A DNA stretch of 64,000 nt from Trema orientale. Lineage: Eukaryota; Streptophyta; Magnoliopsida; Rosales; Cannabaceae. Positions 34,322 through 44,658 of the stretch are shown here, one piece after another; position 1 is the first letter of the stretch, and the number at the start of each line of letters is the position of its first letter. The DNA lies in assembly GCA_002914845.1 (NCBI GenBank), contig JXTC01000114.1, positions 445,889-509,888 of the forward strand. The letters are read 5' to 3'. Below the pieces are notes generated by a model. That model saw only the letters and a list, made by a program, of their open reading frames with translations, was not told the DNA's origin and did not search any database. A program made the translations under genes and the position numbers.

Positions 34322-36049
34322 CAAGAATCCTCGGAGAATTTTCAAGCCAACTTTTAGATTTTCATAGTGATTATTTTCCCCCATTTTCTCCTACTTACAC
34401 AGATGTGAATGTTGTCATTACCATTGTTTGCCAAAAGTCAGAAAATGTGCAAATGATACTAGTGTATTTGTCCAATGAACCCCATGTGAATCAAAAGTTC
34501 ATGTCTAGATTTGGAAAGTTTTATCCAATGTCTCCCAAAGCTTCTCTATTTTATTTTGGTTTACTGTTTAGTTTATACTTATTTAAATGCCACAATGTCA
34601 CCCAAATTTGATTGGATACGGCAAATTATAGTGGTCTTATTATTGGAATTACCCTTTGGGTTTCAAACCTCTTATTGACTATGTGAATTCCTTGTGCACC
34701 CTGTTTCATAATACATGGAATCAGCACTATGAATGTGTCTATTTAATTCTAAACCCTGGGGAATGATATTAAGACGTGAAGAGTAATCCGGCCCACAGAA
34801 TAATTCCTCTTCTGCGGGAGAAACACATGGGATACATCATCAATTATTGCAAGAAAAAAAAAAGTGAATTTATTCTCTCCATTCTCTTTGCACGCCTATC
34901 TAAATTCACACCTCCCAACATTTTGTTGGTTGACTTTGCTTTATTCAAAAATCAGTTATATTTTTTCCCTACATTTTTTTAATAATAATATTATAATCTT
35001 GTTGCCTACCAAATAGGGGCTTATACAAGATACTACAATGTATAATACTATCCAGATCAAGCCAGAATAATAATCTTATGCAATTTAACCAAATGCAGAT
35101 TGATTAGTGGGAGTAAAAGGGCTTGCTTGAGTTGAATACTTTTTATTTTGGACTAAGATAGAAATTTTATTCATTAATTAAATAAGCACATTACAAAACT
35201 ATTTGATATGAGAATGGAATTACATAGTACCCATCACAATAAACAAACAATCAATAAAATCATTAGATTATAATACAGATCAAGATTGAAATATATCATC
35301 CAATATAGGTTACAACTAGAGTTATGTGAGATATTTTTTTCTGTCTTTTGAATCACCCTCTGCTACTAGAATTAGCTCGCTCTTTTAACTGATATAGTGA
35401 TGGATTTATTATAGAAATTTATTTTTGACATGATATATATCTTGTAGATATAAATCTTAAAAGTTCTAGATCTAAAAGAAAGTCATAACAAATTAGATAA
35501 AAATAATAAAAACCAATAAAATCTATACATATCTAGAACTATTTAGGACAAAATACCCATAAATTTAGATGTAATGTGACATATGCTTCACACATAAAGA
35601 ATAATTGTACAAAATTAAAAAGAAAAGTCCTACCATAGAAAGATCCTAAGAATCTCCATCCTTCCAGTGGAATAAAAACCTAGAGAGATAGAAGTGAGAG
35701 GGGATGACGAGAAAATTTTCAGAAAAAGAGAGTGGCTAGAGTTTTTATTTTTGTAGTTAACTTGAATACTTGGTTTGAAATAAAATTGAACAAGTAGCTT
35801 TTCTCCTAATACATGCAAGTAGGAACTCTAATAATTAAGTTTTCAATATATTTGATACTTATTGAGGATCCATTGATCCAATGTGGTACAATAGATACCA
35901 AAGTACAAAGAACACAAATAGGAATTGTCCAACAATATGAAAAAGATGCCAACATTTGACAACGCAGCCGCAGATAATTAAAAAATCTCCTCCAAGCCTG
36001 ATGAAAACTAAGTAAGCTGATCCTTTTAGAAAATGCCAATAATTTTGTA
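34322..36049. other. Downstream flank of UNC93 copy A
   Basis: No gene. From 34493 on it pairs with 15201-16724. It contains GAATC at 34488-34492 with nothing inserted: the empty site for the Sirevirus insertion seen next to copy B. Confidence 0.75.
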
Positions 36050-36551
36050 GGGATAATATCAACAAAAAAAAAAAAGAAAAAAACTACTACTTTTAGTCTT
36101 TTATTAAAAAAATTGCACGCTTTTTTACTAATATTAAATAAATTTTTCTATTTATATTTTATATCAAATCTCACCAAATTCACTATACAGTTAAAATTGA
36201 AGTTTAAAATTGTTACAAAAACGGCTTTACTTTTTAAAATTATCTATTGGCATCCACATAAATAACCAGATAGCAATCATTTAGGCTAAAATGATCTGTA
36301 ATTTCTTAGAAATCCAACAGTAACATCTTTTAAGCATACAAATTTTTTTTTTTAATTCTCTTATTTGATTTCAAAAGTTAAAAAACATTCACTTCAACAA
36401 TTTTAATTCCAATTTTGACTATACATGTAGATCCGATGAAATTTGGTAGAAAAACACATATAGAAGCTTTTATTTGATATTAGTGAAAAATGTGGGTTTT
36501 TTTGACAAAAAGCTAAAAATGATGGGTTTTTTTTTTCCTGATATTATCCCA
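36050..36551. mobile_element. Mutator-like MITE with GGGATAATATCA ends
   Basis: Starts GGGATAATATCA and ends TGATATTATCCC(A); the inverted ends extend about 80 bp, imperfectly. Nine-base flanks AATTTTGTA (36041-36049) and AATTTAGTA (36552-36560) differ at one base, and the paralogous left flank at 16716-16724 reads AATTTAGTA, so the original 9-bp duplication was AATTTAGTA. This suits Mutator-type elements. Confidence 0.75.
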
Positions 36552-36560
36552 AATTTAGTA

Positions 36561-37338
36561 CTGCCATTTTTTTTTTCTCTCCATGATTTATAATGCCAAT
36601 TTGCCAATAGCACTATAGCGCTTATAAAATACCACTCATTTTTTTTTTTTTTTTGGATATATAGAAAATACAACTCCTATACTTAATAAAAGCAGAAAAT
36701 GAAACAAGCACCTTAGTCTCTAATAAATGTTGTTCACTTACAATAATCACAATTAATACTAATTTTAACTATATGTGATGCCAAAAGGGTCTCAGTTTTT
36801 TAATTGAATTATATTTAGTACCTTGTTGACTAAAGAGAGATTTATTAACGGTAACAAATATATATTTTTAAAGACATTTTTATTAGTAAAATCTAAGACT
36901 TCTTAAGTTTTTTATTATAATTTTATCAAAACAAAAAAGTAACATTATTATTATGGGTAAACTACAAAAAAAAAATACCCTTAAGTTTGAGTGTTCTGTA
37001 ATTTAAATACTAAAACTTAGACTCATGTAAAATAATGCTCCGAGATTAAGAAATTCTGAAAATTAATACTCTGAACTAATTTTTTTGACTAATTTTAGTA
37101 ACAAAAAAACAATAACATCCTCCATTAAAATTGTATTAATCCTTATTATTCTCCTTAATTTTAAGAATATTATTATCTTTTTTCAGTTAAAGTTATTCAA
37201 AAAGTCAACTCACGATATTAACTTTTAGAAATTCTTAATCTTATGTATTTATTTTACGGAAGTCAAACTTCAGGGTTTAAATTGTAGAATAGCCAAATCT
37301 CTAAGAAATTTTTTTTTATAATTTACTCTATTATTATT
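36561..37338. other. Intergenic AT-rich DNA
   Basis: Contains poly-T runs and words of the type AAATACCCTTAAGTTTGAG near 36975, typical of decayed plant repeats. No gene recognised. Confidence 0.55.
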
Positions 37339-37510
37339 GGGCGCGTCTACAGTAGGGGCGCCCCTACGTAGGGCTCTGTCTATTCACCGTTGGATGGGAA
37401 TCTGTATATAAATAGATTATCCACAGATTCCCGTTATTCCCCACAGATTCCCATCCAACGATAATTAAGGCATGACCCTACGTAGGGACGCCCCTACCGT
37501 AGCCATCCCC
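37339..37510 (+). mobile_element. Small Mutator-like MITE, copy 3
   Basis: A 172-bp copy of the family at 29164 and 29426, about 300 bp upstream of the reticulon-like gene. TTATTATT lies on both sides (37331-37338, 37511-37518); the simple-sequence target blurs the exact 8- or 9-bp boundary. Confidence 0.85.
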
Positions 37511-37771
37511 TTATTATTATTATCATTTTTTTGGGTGAAGACCTTTTCTTTTCTCTTTTTTTTTTTTGAGAATTTTGGATGAAGAATTCTTAAGCATGTT
37601 AGAAAATGTACACTTTTTAAAAGATGTTTTCCTTTTTTACTTACTTTTCCTCCCTTTTATTATTTGTTTTTGCTAATTCTATTTGCATAATGGTCAACTT
37701 TGAAATAAAGTTGATTGCAGTAGTCAAATAAGGCGTACACATATATATGTAGATATGAATATGATACAAGT

Positions 37772-37772
37772 T

Positions 37773-37804
<32 letters not shown>

Positions 37805-37814
37805 AGAGAGAGAG
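37772..37814 (+). repeat. (GA)n tract in the leader of the reticulon-like gene
   Basis: GA repeats with two interruptions end directly before the start codon at 37815. They probably belong to the 5' UTR. Confidence 0.85.
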
Positions 37815-40800
37815 ATGGAGTGCAGATCAGAAATGGGGAGACCGGTGATCCTGCTGATATGTGGTACGTTGGTGTACTACCACTGTGCCTATAGGGACGC
37901 CAGCCTCGTCTCTCTCCTCTCCGACGTCCTCATCGTCCTCCTCTGCTCCCTCGCCATTCTCGGCCTCCTCTTCCGCCAAATCAACATATCGTTCGTCTTT
38001 CTCTTTTCTCTTTTTTCTTTTTTAACTATTTCGTGAAAAATCAACTAGGGTTTTGTTCAATTTTCCTCTTCTCTTACCAGAATTTCCAAAATCCGAAATT
38101 GGGTACCCTGAATTTGGGGCCAGGGAGATATTTGCAAAATAATAATAATAAATTAAGATTCATGGTGTGTGGTTCTTTTTTTTTTTTGGGGGGGGGGGGG
38201 TGGATTTTAATGATGATTGATGAAAGTTTATTCTATAACCCAGTTGGGGATAGGACCAAGGTTGAAATGAATTCAACTAGATACGTATATATATGCAGGT
38301 AGTTGTGTAATTGAATAGAGGAATAAATGATATGTAGGGTACCGGTGGATCCACTAGAGTGGCAGATATCTCAGGACACTGCTAATAGCATTGTAGCGTG
38401 TTTAGCTAATACCATTGGTGCAGCTGAGTCTGTACTCAGAGTTGCAGCAACTGGGCATGACAAGAGGCTTTTTCTTAAGGTATTATTCTGATCTTTTTCT
38501 TTTCTTAAATCTATAAGCTGAGTGATGTTTAAGTTTTTATTTAATCTGAATGCAAGCAGTGGTGAAAAGTGTTTAATTTCAACTGCTTTTCGCAGTATGA
38601 ACAAAAGGTTTGAAGATAATATCTGGGCTTTCTTTGTACATCTCTTGTTATGCTTTGATCATGTTAACTTGGATGACTAAGGGTCTTCATTGATGGTTTT
38701 TAAGGGTCGTGTAGTTATAATAGTTTTTGCATTAGGTATTATGCCTTTCTGATTCATTCCAAAAGTTGGAAATATAATAACAAAATCTGATGGATTGTAT
38801 GAGATGGGAAACTGAAAAATCATGAAATGTTCTTTCTTGTCCTTATGTTATCCGAAATTTTGAAACTTTCGTTTTTATCAGAAATCGTGTTCTTAAAATG
38901 TGCTTTGTGCACTCGTCTTGCCATTGGTACTAGGTAATAACTGAAACCGAATTTTATTGTTGTGGTGGAATTCTCCATGTGAGGACAATGTATCTTTCAT
39001 GTCAGGCCCTTTTGGCTGACATATATCTCTGTTTCGCTGCAGAGATGCTTATCATAGTCGTGATTTTGAGTTGGCACCTAAGAAGAAAATTTCAGTAGTT
39101 TTACCTTCGCTAAAATATAGTATTTTTATGGAAAGCTTATCACTTTTTCTTTGTCTATTTTTTCAGGTCGTTTTATGTCTGTATGTTTTGTCAGCTTTGG
39201 GACGAGTAGTTTCAGGTCTAACAGTTGCATATGCTGGTAAGTTTGGTACTTCCTTTTGTTACTGTGTAAGAGTCTCAGACGAATTATTAGTTTTCTAAAG
39301 TAAAGTAAAAATGATGAAATTTTGGATTGCGTTTCTGTGAAAGTCAATATTTTTATTTGATTAACCATGTTCCTTTCTATCTACTGAAGTATTTATGTGG
39401 AACTGTACTCTTGAGTTACTGTATCTTTGTGTAGATTTCCTCTGTTGGCTGTTAGACTTACGTATACTTATTATGTCTTCATGCATGGTCTCACTAAGTT
39501 TTCTTTATTGAAATGTATCTTCCTGAGTCAAGGGTGGGTAATTTTGTTTCTCCCTTTAGGAATTTTTTTTTTAAAAAAAAACAAGAGAGAATTTTTATTT
39601 TTATTTTATTTATTTTTTTTTTTTTTCCAGTTCCAGAGCTTATTGAACCCGATATTCAACTTCTGCTTCCAAATTCATAGTTTATGTAGAAGAATTCGTA
39701 AGATAGAGAAAAAAAATATTATTGGTTGGGTTGTTTGTGCTATTTTTCTTAGTTGGTTAACTACTCAAATAATGTCATGACAAACCCTTTTATGTACCAG
39801 AAGTAAGCTAGTGAGCTTTGATATCTTGTTACCATGTTACATCAATGTCAATAGCTATTGGTTTAAACATATGTGATACTAAGGAGAGTTCCTTTTCCAA
39901 CATTTAGGAAGCAGAGTAACCTTGCCATTCATGTTGTGTTTATATCACGCTGGTCATATGCTTGTTGAGCATGGCCTGGCCTTGGTAACTAGCGTGGTAA
40001 TCGCCTTGGCTGCAAAATTTTACAAAGTATGAGTCTAGATTATCCTAGCTTTTCATTAAAGGGATTTTCATTTTTTCTCGTTTTCATTAGATTTCTTCGA
40101 TTACTGGATTATTTATTTAATGAATTCCAGTCTTCATACAACTAATAGTACTATGTCACTCTGTGTACAAATGACGAGTCTTATGATTACAGTACCAAAT
40201 CAGTGAGTTCATTGGTGTGCCCTAGTTTCCTCGTTAAGCAATTGAAAGTTTACTGGAAAATGTCAGCACATCATCCTTCTTAATACTATTTATTCTATTG
40301 ATACAGAAGGAAAACTTTATGTTCCCTCGCTTGATTTCTAATTGCTCTAATTGCTTTAACCTTTTACATTTTAGTGGTTAATACTTCCACATATGGCTAA
40401 TTTATAGTGATCAAAACCTAAACTACAGTGATATCGATTGTTTATGGCGGATGAAAATCATGAAACTGTGACGAATTAACCATTGCATTAAGGACAGCAT
40501 GTTCTAAGCAGAATCACCAACATAAGATAAAAATATATTAGAACAATTAAGAATTTGTAAAGAAACAAAGCTTGTTTTCTCAGCTTGTGTGCTATTTCGG
40601 TCCAGATTATAACTTTTCTCTGTAAATGGGAACAACATACTTCTGGTGTGTATCTTAGTTCAGGTATCATATAAGTATATATATATATATGACTAGTCTC
40701 GATTTTCTTTTATACATGAATCAGGTTTATGCTTGTTATGTCTTTACATGTTGGGGGAGAACTCTCAATCAGTCAGTGCGCCTCTGTCTCGGTTCCGAAG

Positions 40801-40852
40801 GAGAAGTAATGGCCCTAATGCAGAGAACGCTGTAGAGGATGATGCCATATAG
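37815..40852 (+). CDS. RTNLB23: Reticulon-like protein, B23 type
   Basis: Four exons: 37815-37990, 38338-38479, 39167-39236 and 40725-40852, joined by GT-AG introns with frame kept throughout (516 bp, 171 residues). The product has a reticulon-type hairpin (LICGTLVYYHCAYRDASLVS, VLIVLLCSLAILGLL), the soluble loop DPLEWQISQDTANSIV, and a second hydrophobic part (VVLCLYVLSALGRVVSGLTV, GLCLLCLYML). The short length and the PVDPLEWQ motif match the small plant RTNLB22/B23 proteins. Reticulons shape tubular endoplasmic reticulum by wedging hairpins into the membrane. I chose ATG 37815 because it follows the GA leader; an in-frame ATG at 37755 would encode a meaningless Glu-Arg run, and MGRPVILL at 37833 is another possible start. 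The Ser-rich C-terminus ends EDDAI. Confidence 0.85.
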
Positions 40853-42486
40853 TCCATACCATTCATATGAATTTGTGTAACAATTTTTTGAAACTTTGTT
40901 GACACCACTTTATTGAGCCCCATATTCGCTGTTGTATAAACTGTTCCCAAGGGGATGATAATGTTGCATAGCTAATTGATTTGTAAATATTCAGCCTGTC
41001 TTTTTGAGGATCTAAAACATGATGACACTTTATGGCGGTAAACGAATTTAAAGACAACCTCAAAAAATAAAGAAAAGAAAGTAACATTGAAAGAGTGCAA
41101 CAATGTCATGTGCAATGATGTAGGATCTGGTGTTTGGATAATCACTACTTAGATTCTGGAAAATATTTGACGTATGCATGCTCGGTCTTTTGAAAAAATG
41201 TCTATAATTTTAGTGACATTAAATTTGACCTTCTCTAAGTTGGAGCAGATTGCCTCTTTGATTGTTTACAAACATTTAACAGAACTTATTTCACTGCAAT
41301 TATCATTACCAAAAAAATAAAAATAAAATAAAATCGGAAAGTAAGAATGATTTTGAAAAGGTATCAAATTTTGGTATAAGCATACCTTTCATTCATAGAA
41401 AGGTGACAGTAAAAATAGTGCAGTAAGCTAAGATATATGAAGACATAGACGTAGATGTTGATCTTTCGATGATCACCAATTGGATATTTGAAAATATTTC
41501 AAGTATGCATTGTTTGGTTCCTTTTGTAACAAAATCTTTATAATTTTTTAATGGTCCATTCTTCCTTTTTCTGAGGAAAGAGTTGTTGCCTCATGACTGT
41601 TTACAAACATTTAACAACAGAATTAATGAACTACACCAGAATAAGGAATTTATTAGAAACATTCTAAATTTCTACCCTAAGTAATTTGTCAACAGTTATT
41701 TGCTTTTAAAATTGAAAGCAGAAAAGAAAGAATTTTTTGTACACTTTCTTTTATTTTTTCCTCTTCTTGCCATTTTCTTAGTTAAATTTATGTGAAAAAA
41801 AAATGTACTTTTACTAAATTACATGATTGTATACTTTAACTTAAGAAAATCTGTATTTTTTCAAACAAAGAATCAAGTAATATTCGTGTTGTAACTTCCG
41901 ACATTTAGATTCGAGTTTTTATAGTTATGAATGGACATATTAATGTGAATTCTAATTGGTGAAAAATAAAGAAAAAAATAATTTGTTTTAAGACATTAAC
42001 TATGAAAGTTTAAAACCGAAAAAAAGGGTGAGATTTCAAAACTAGTAAAGGGGAAAGTAAATTTAATTTTAAATGGATTGGAAAAATATATTGCTTTAAA
42101 TTTTTTCATAGTTAATAATTTTGGAATTAATAGAAACTTTAATGCTCTGACTTGTAGAGTGAAGAAAATTTTAATTTTGAAATTTCGTGAAGTTTTCTTT
42201 AGAAGTGAGATAGGAAGAGAAAAAGAGGTGTTATTATATAGGGCCACCCAACCTAAGTATTTAAAGAAAGAATTAAACATTTTTCAATCCAAGAACCATT
42301 CACTATATTTTTCGCTAAGCCAAATATTTTTCTTTTGAAGAGTTACTATCTCACGTAAACTAATACTGTAGATAACAACTCATTGAATTTACTCTCTTTT
42401 AATGTGCATTGGAATTTTATAGACAGAAAAAGAGCCAACTACATTTGCTTAATTACGTTCAGACAGAAAAGTTTTTCTTGCCAGTT
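40853..42486. other. Intergenic, with a diverged tandem duplication
   Basis: Segments 41090-41300 and 41420-41630 share order and wording (GGAAAATATTTGACGTATGCAT versus GAAAATATTTCAAGTATGCAT; then CTTTATAATTTTT, GAGGAAAGAG/AGTTGGAGC, and TGTTTACAAACATTTAACA), so they look like an old tandem duplication. No gene seen. Confidence 0.55.
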
Positions 42487-42640
42487 AGGGCTAGCTCAGT
42501 TGGTCCAAGGGTTTAGAGATGTGTGTGTGAGTTTGGGGAGGTCAGTGATTCAAACCTTGATAGTGTGTATGTGATTTTTTTTTAGATTTATAGTAAATGG
42601 TGGTCATTAGTTAAGCCCAACTCTTTTAAAAAAATAAAAA
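42487..42640 (+). mobile_element. tRNA-derived SINE
   Basis: Starts GGGCTAGCTCAGTTGG (A box) and has GATTCAAACCT (B box) at 42547-42557, about 50 bases further on. A T-rich tail and an A-rich end follow. Body length fits plant SINEs; it is not a functional tRNA gene because the arms do not pair. Ends are approximate. Confidence 0.65.
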
Positions 42641-43390
42641 ATTACCTTCAGTCTTCTTCAAAAATAAAATAATATATAATATGAGCATTGCTTATTTTTG
42701 TACTTAATACAATATGAGCAATTTTGGCCGGTTTTTACACGGTCGCAAATAATTGCTACTATTTAATTAGTGAAAATTATTATATATATATATTATTGGT
42801 TAATTCACCAATCAAGCCGTGTGAAATATCGAATGTTATGTCAGGCAGTAATTTTTTTTTTTTTTTAAATAAAGGAGTGTAATGGGTAGAACAGGAAAAT
42901 TCAATTTTAAGTGAAAGGTGGTTTTAGAAAAAATTTGGAAAGATTAGGGAAGACGGTACCAATAGACCCATTTATTTATTTGTTTTTTTAACCCTATGAC
43001 CTTTTTTTTGAAAAATTCAAAAAAGGGGGGAAAAAAAAAATCATCGCGTGACTTTGAGGCCAAGACAAAAACCAAAACCCGCGTAGACATACATCTATAT
43101 GATATAACACCCGTTTATAATTAAGGAACCTCAGGGTCCCAAAGAGTGGAGTCTAAAGTCGGCGCGTAAAAATCCTAATCCGACTGTGACTCTCAAGGTT
43201 TAGGGGCATAAAACCCCAAGTAAGGGTTTTAATTTCTAAATCTTCGAAAGGGCAACTTTCTCCCCTGTTTTTGTATCTTCTCGTCGTTGTTTTTCACTTC
43301 ATCTCTCTAAGTTTAAGGGCTTAAACTTAATTGGGACTCTTCAGATTTCAGAACTCAGTTTCAGAATCTTCGACTTTCAACGAAGGTGTA
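42641..43390. other. Intergenic and likely promoter of the kinase gene
   Basis: AT-rich with short homopolymers; no coding frame. The last 250 bp are richer in pyrimidine leader-like sequence. No convincing TATA box was pinned down. Confidence 0.5.
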
Positions 43391-43414
43391 TAGAGAGAGA
43401 GAGAGAGAGAGAGA
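43391..43414 (+). repeat. (GA)n tract upstream of the kinase gene
   Basis: About 12 GA units 114 bp upstream of the start codon, likely in the 5' UTR. Confidence 0.85.
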
Positions 43415-43527
43415 TAAAATACAACTAAATTGCGATACTGATCTCTTTGTTCGACACAGTTCTCAAGTTTTTTCACTGCTTAAACTTCCAAACCCTGCAG
43501 TGAACACAAGTCTAGTGAGTCTTTACC

Positions 43528-44658
43528 ATGAAGAGAGCAAGAGAATACTTGCAAACCCAGAAGCCAGAACAGAGCATTTATATTGACGGAGGTGCGTGGC
43601 TACGAGGGCCAATGCTCGGAAAAGGCGGTTTCGGGTCGGTTCACGTGGCTCTCTTTCCGAATCCTAAACCGCGATTCAAGGACTACCCGTCGGTTTTGGC
43701 GGTGAAATCCACAGACACCTTCACTTCGGCCGAGCTCATAATGGAAAAGAGGCTACTTGACCATCTGGGGCAGAGTCCTTTCATCATCCGGTGTTTCGGA
43801 CAGGACGTTACTGTCTCGGATAAGGATGGCAGATGGAGGCTAAATATCTTCTTGGAGTACGCCTCCGGCGGATCGTTGGCCGATCTGATCCGAAAACGAG
43901 AGGGTTTAGGGTTGCTTGAGTCCCAAGTAAGACGATATACTCGGACAATTCTTGAAGGCCTTGAGTTGATTCACCGAAAGGGCTTCGTTCATTGCGATCT
44001 GAAACCGGCCAACGTTTTACTCGTCTCTGATCGCGACGGATTTGTGGCCAAAATTGCTGATCTGGGTCTGGCAAAGAGGGCTAATTCGAGACAGGGGAAG
44101 TCGGCGAGAGGAACCCGAATGTACTTGTCTCCCGAAGCTGTGACACAAGGGATTCAGGAGAAGCCGTCTGATATCTGGGCTCTTGGCTGTGTTGTTTTGG
44201 GAATGTTGACTGGTGAAAAGCCATGGAGTAATTGCAAGAGGCTGAAGAAACATGAGCTTATGCGTAAGATTGCTACCGAAACACCGGCTCTGCCATCTGG
44301 GATTTCCAAAGAGGCTGAGGACTTCTTGTTGAAGTGCTTTGCGAGGAACCCGGATAACAGACCTACTGCTGAGATGCTGCTGAGCCACCCGTTTCTTTGG
44401 GGGTCTGATATCGAAGATGGGAGCTTTCAAGAACCAGAGGAGAACCTGACATTGTGCTTGTCAAAGGCTGCTTTTGAAGATTCTAAGGCTGCTTTTGAAG
44501 ATTCTTACTTTATACCACTTGGCGGATCGAGTTTCGGAGGAGGAGGAGGAGGAGGAGGAGAAGAAGAAGAAGATTCTACTGGTTTTGCACCAGAGATGAT
44601 TTTGCCTTTGGCAGTCATGTATCCGGCCGGTTACAAGAGACGTGCAATTTTAAGATGA
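43528..44658 (+). CDS. MAPKKK-like serine/threonine kinase, intronless
   Basis: One 376-residue exon with start context ACCATGA. The kinase domain spans about residues 24-291: glycine loop GKGGFGSV (31-38), ATP-binding Lys60 in LAVK, catalytic loop HCDLKPANVLL with Asp157, metal-binding DLG at 178-180 (DFG in most kinases), activation-segment SPEA at 201-204 and WALGCVVLGMLTG. The lack of introns, HCDLKPANVLL and the family GTRMYLSPE fit the plant MEKK-like MAPKKK15-21 group (for example MAPKKK20). Members act in stress and ABA signalling, so a similar role is inferred. The C-terminus holds a direct repeat KAAFEDS-KAAFEDS (44464-44505) and a Gly8-Glu4 run from a GGA microsatellite. Confidence 0.93.
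   Translation: MKRAREYLQTQKPEQSIYIDGGAWLRGPMLGKGGFGSVHVALFPNPKPRFKDYPSVLAVKSTDTFTSAELIMEKRLLDHLGQSPFIIRCFGQDVTVSDKDGRWRLNIFLEYASGGSLADLIRKREGLGLLESQVRRYTRTILEGLELIHRKGFVHCDLKPANVLLVSDRDGFVAKIADLGLAKRANSRQGKSARGTRMYLSPEAVTQGIQEKPSDIWALGCVVLGMLTGEKPWSNCKRLKKHELMRKIATETPALPSGISKEAEDFLLKCFARNPDNRPTAEMLLSHPFLWGSDIEDGSFQEPEENLTLCLSKAAFEDSKAAFEDSYFIPLGGSSFGGGGGGGGEEEEDSTGFAPEMILPLAVMYPAGYKRRAILR
44464..44505 (+). repeat. 21-bp in-frame tandem duplication in the kinase gene
   Basis: Two adjacent copies of AAGGCTGCTTTTGAAGATTCT in the C-terminal tail add seven residues without breaking frame. They are identical, so the event is recent or may vary in populations. Confidence 0.85.

Noticed and set aside
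37755-37814. Upstream in-frame ATG extending the reticulon-like protein
   Set aside because: It would encode a Glu-Arg run from the GA microsatellite; the ATG at 37815 is more plausible.
42487-42560. Possible tRNA gene (GGGCTAGCTCAGTTGG...)
   Set aside because: A and B boxes are present but acceptor and anticodon stems do not pair; it has a SINE-like tail.
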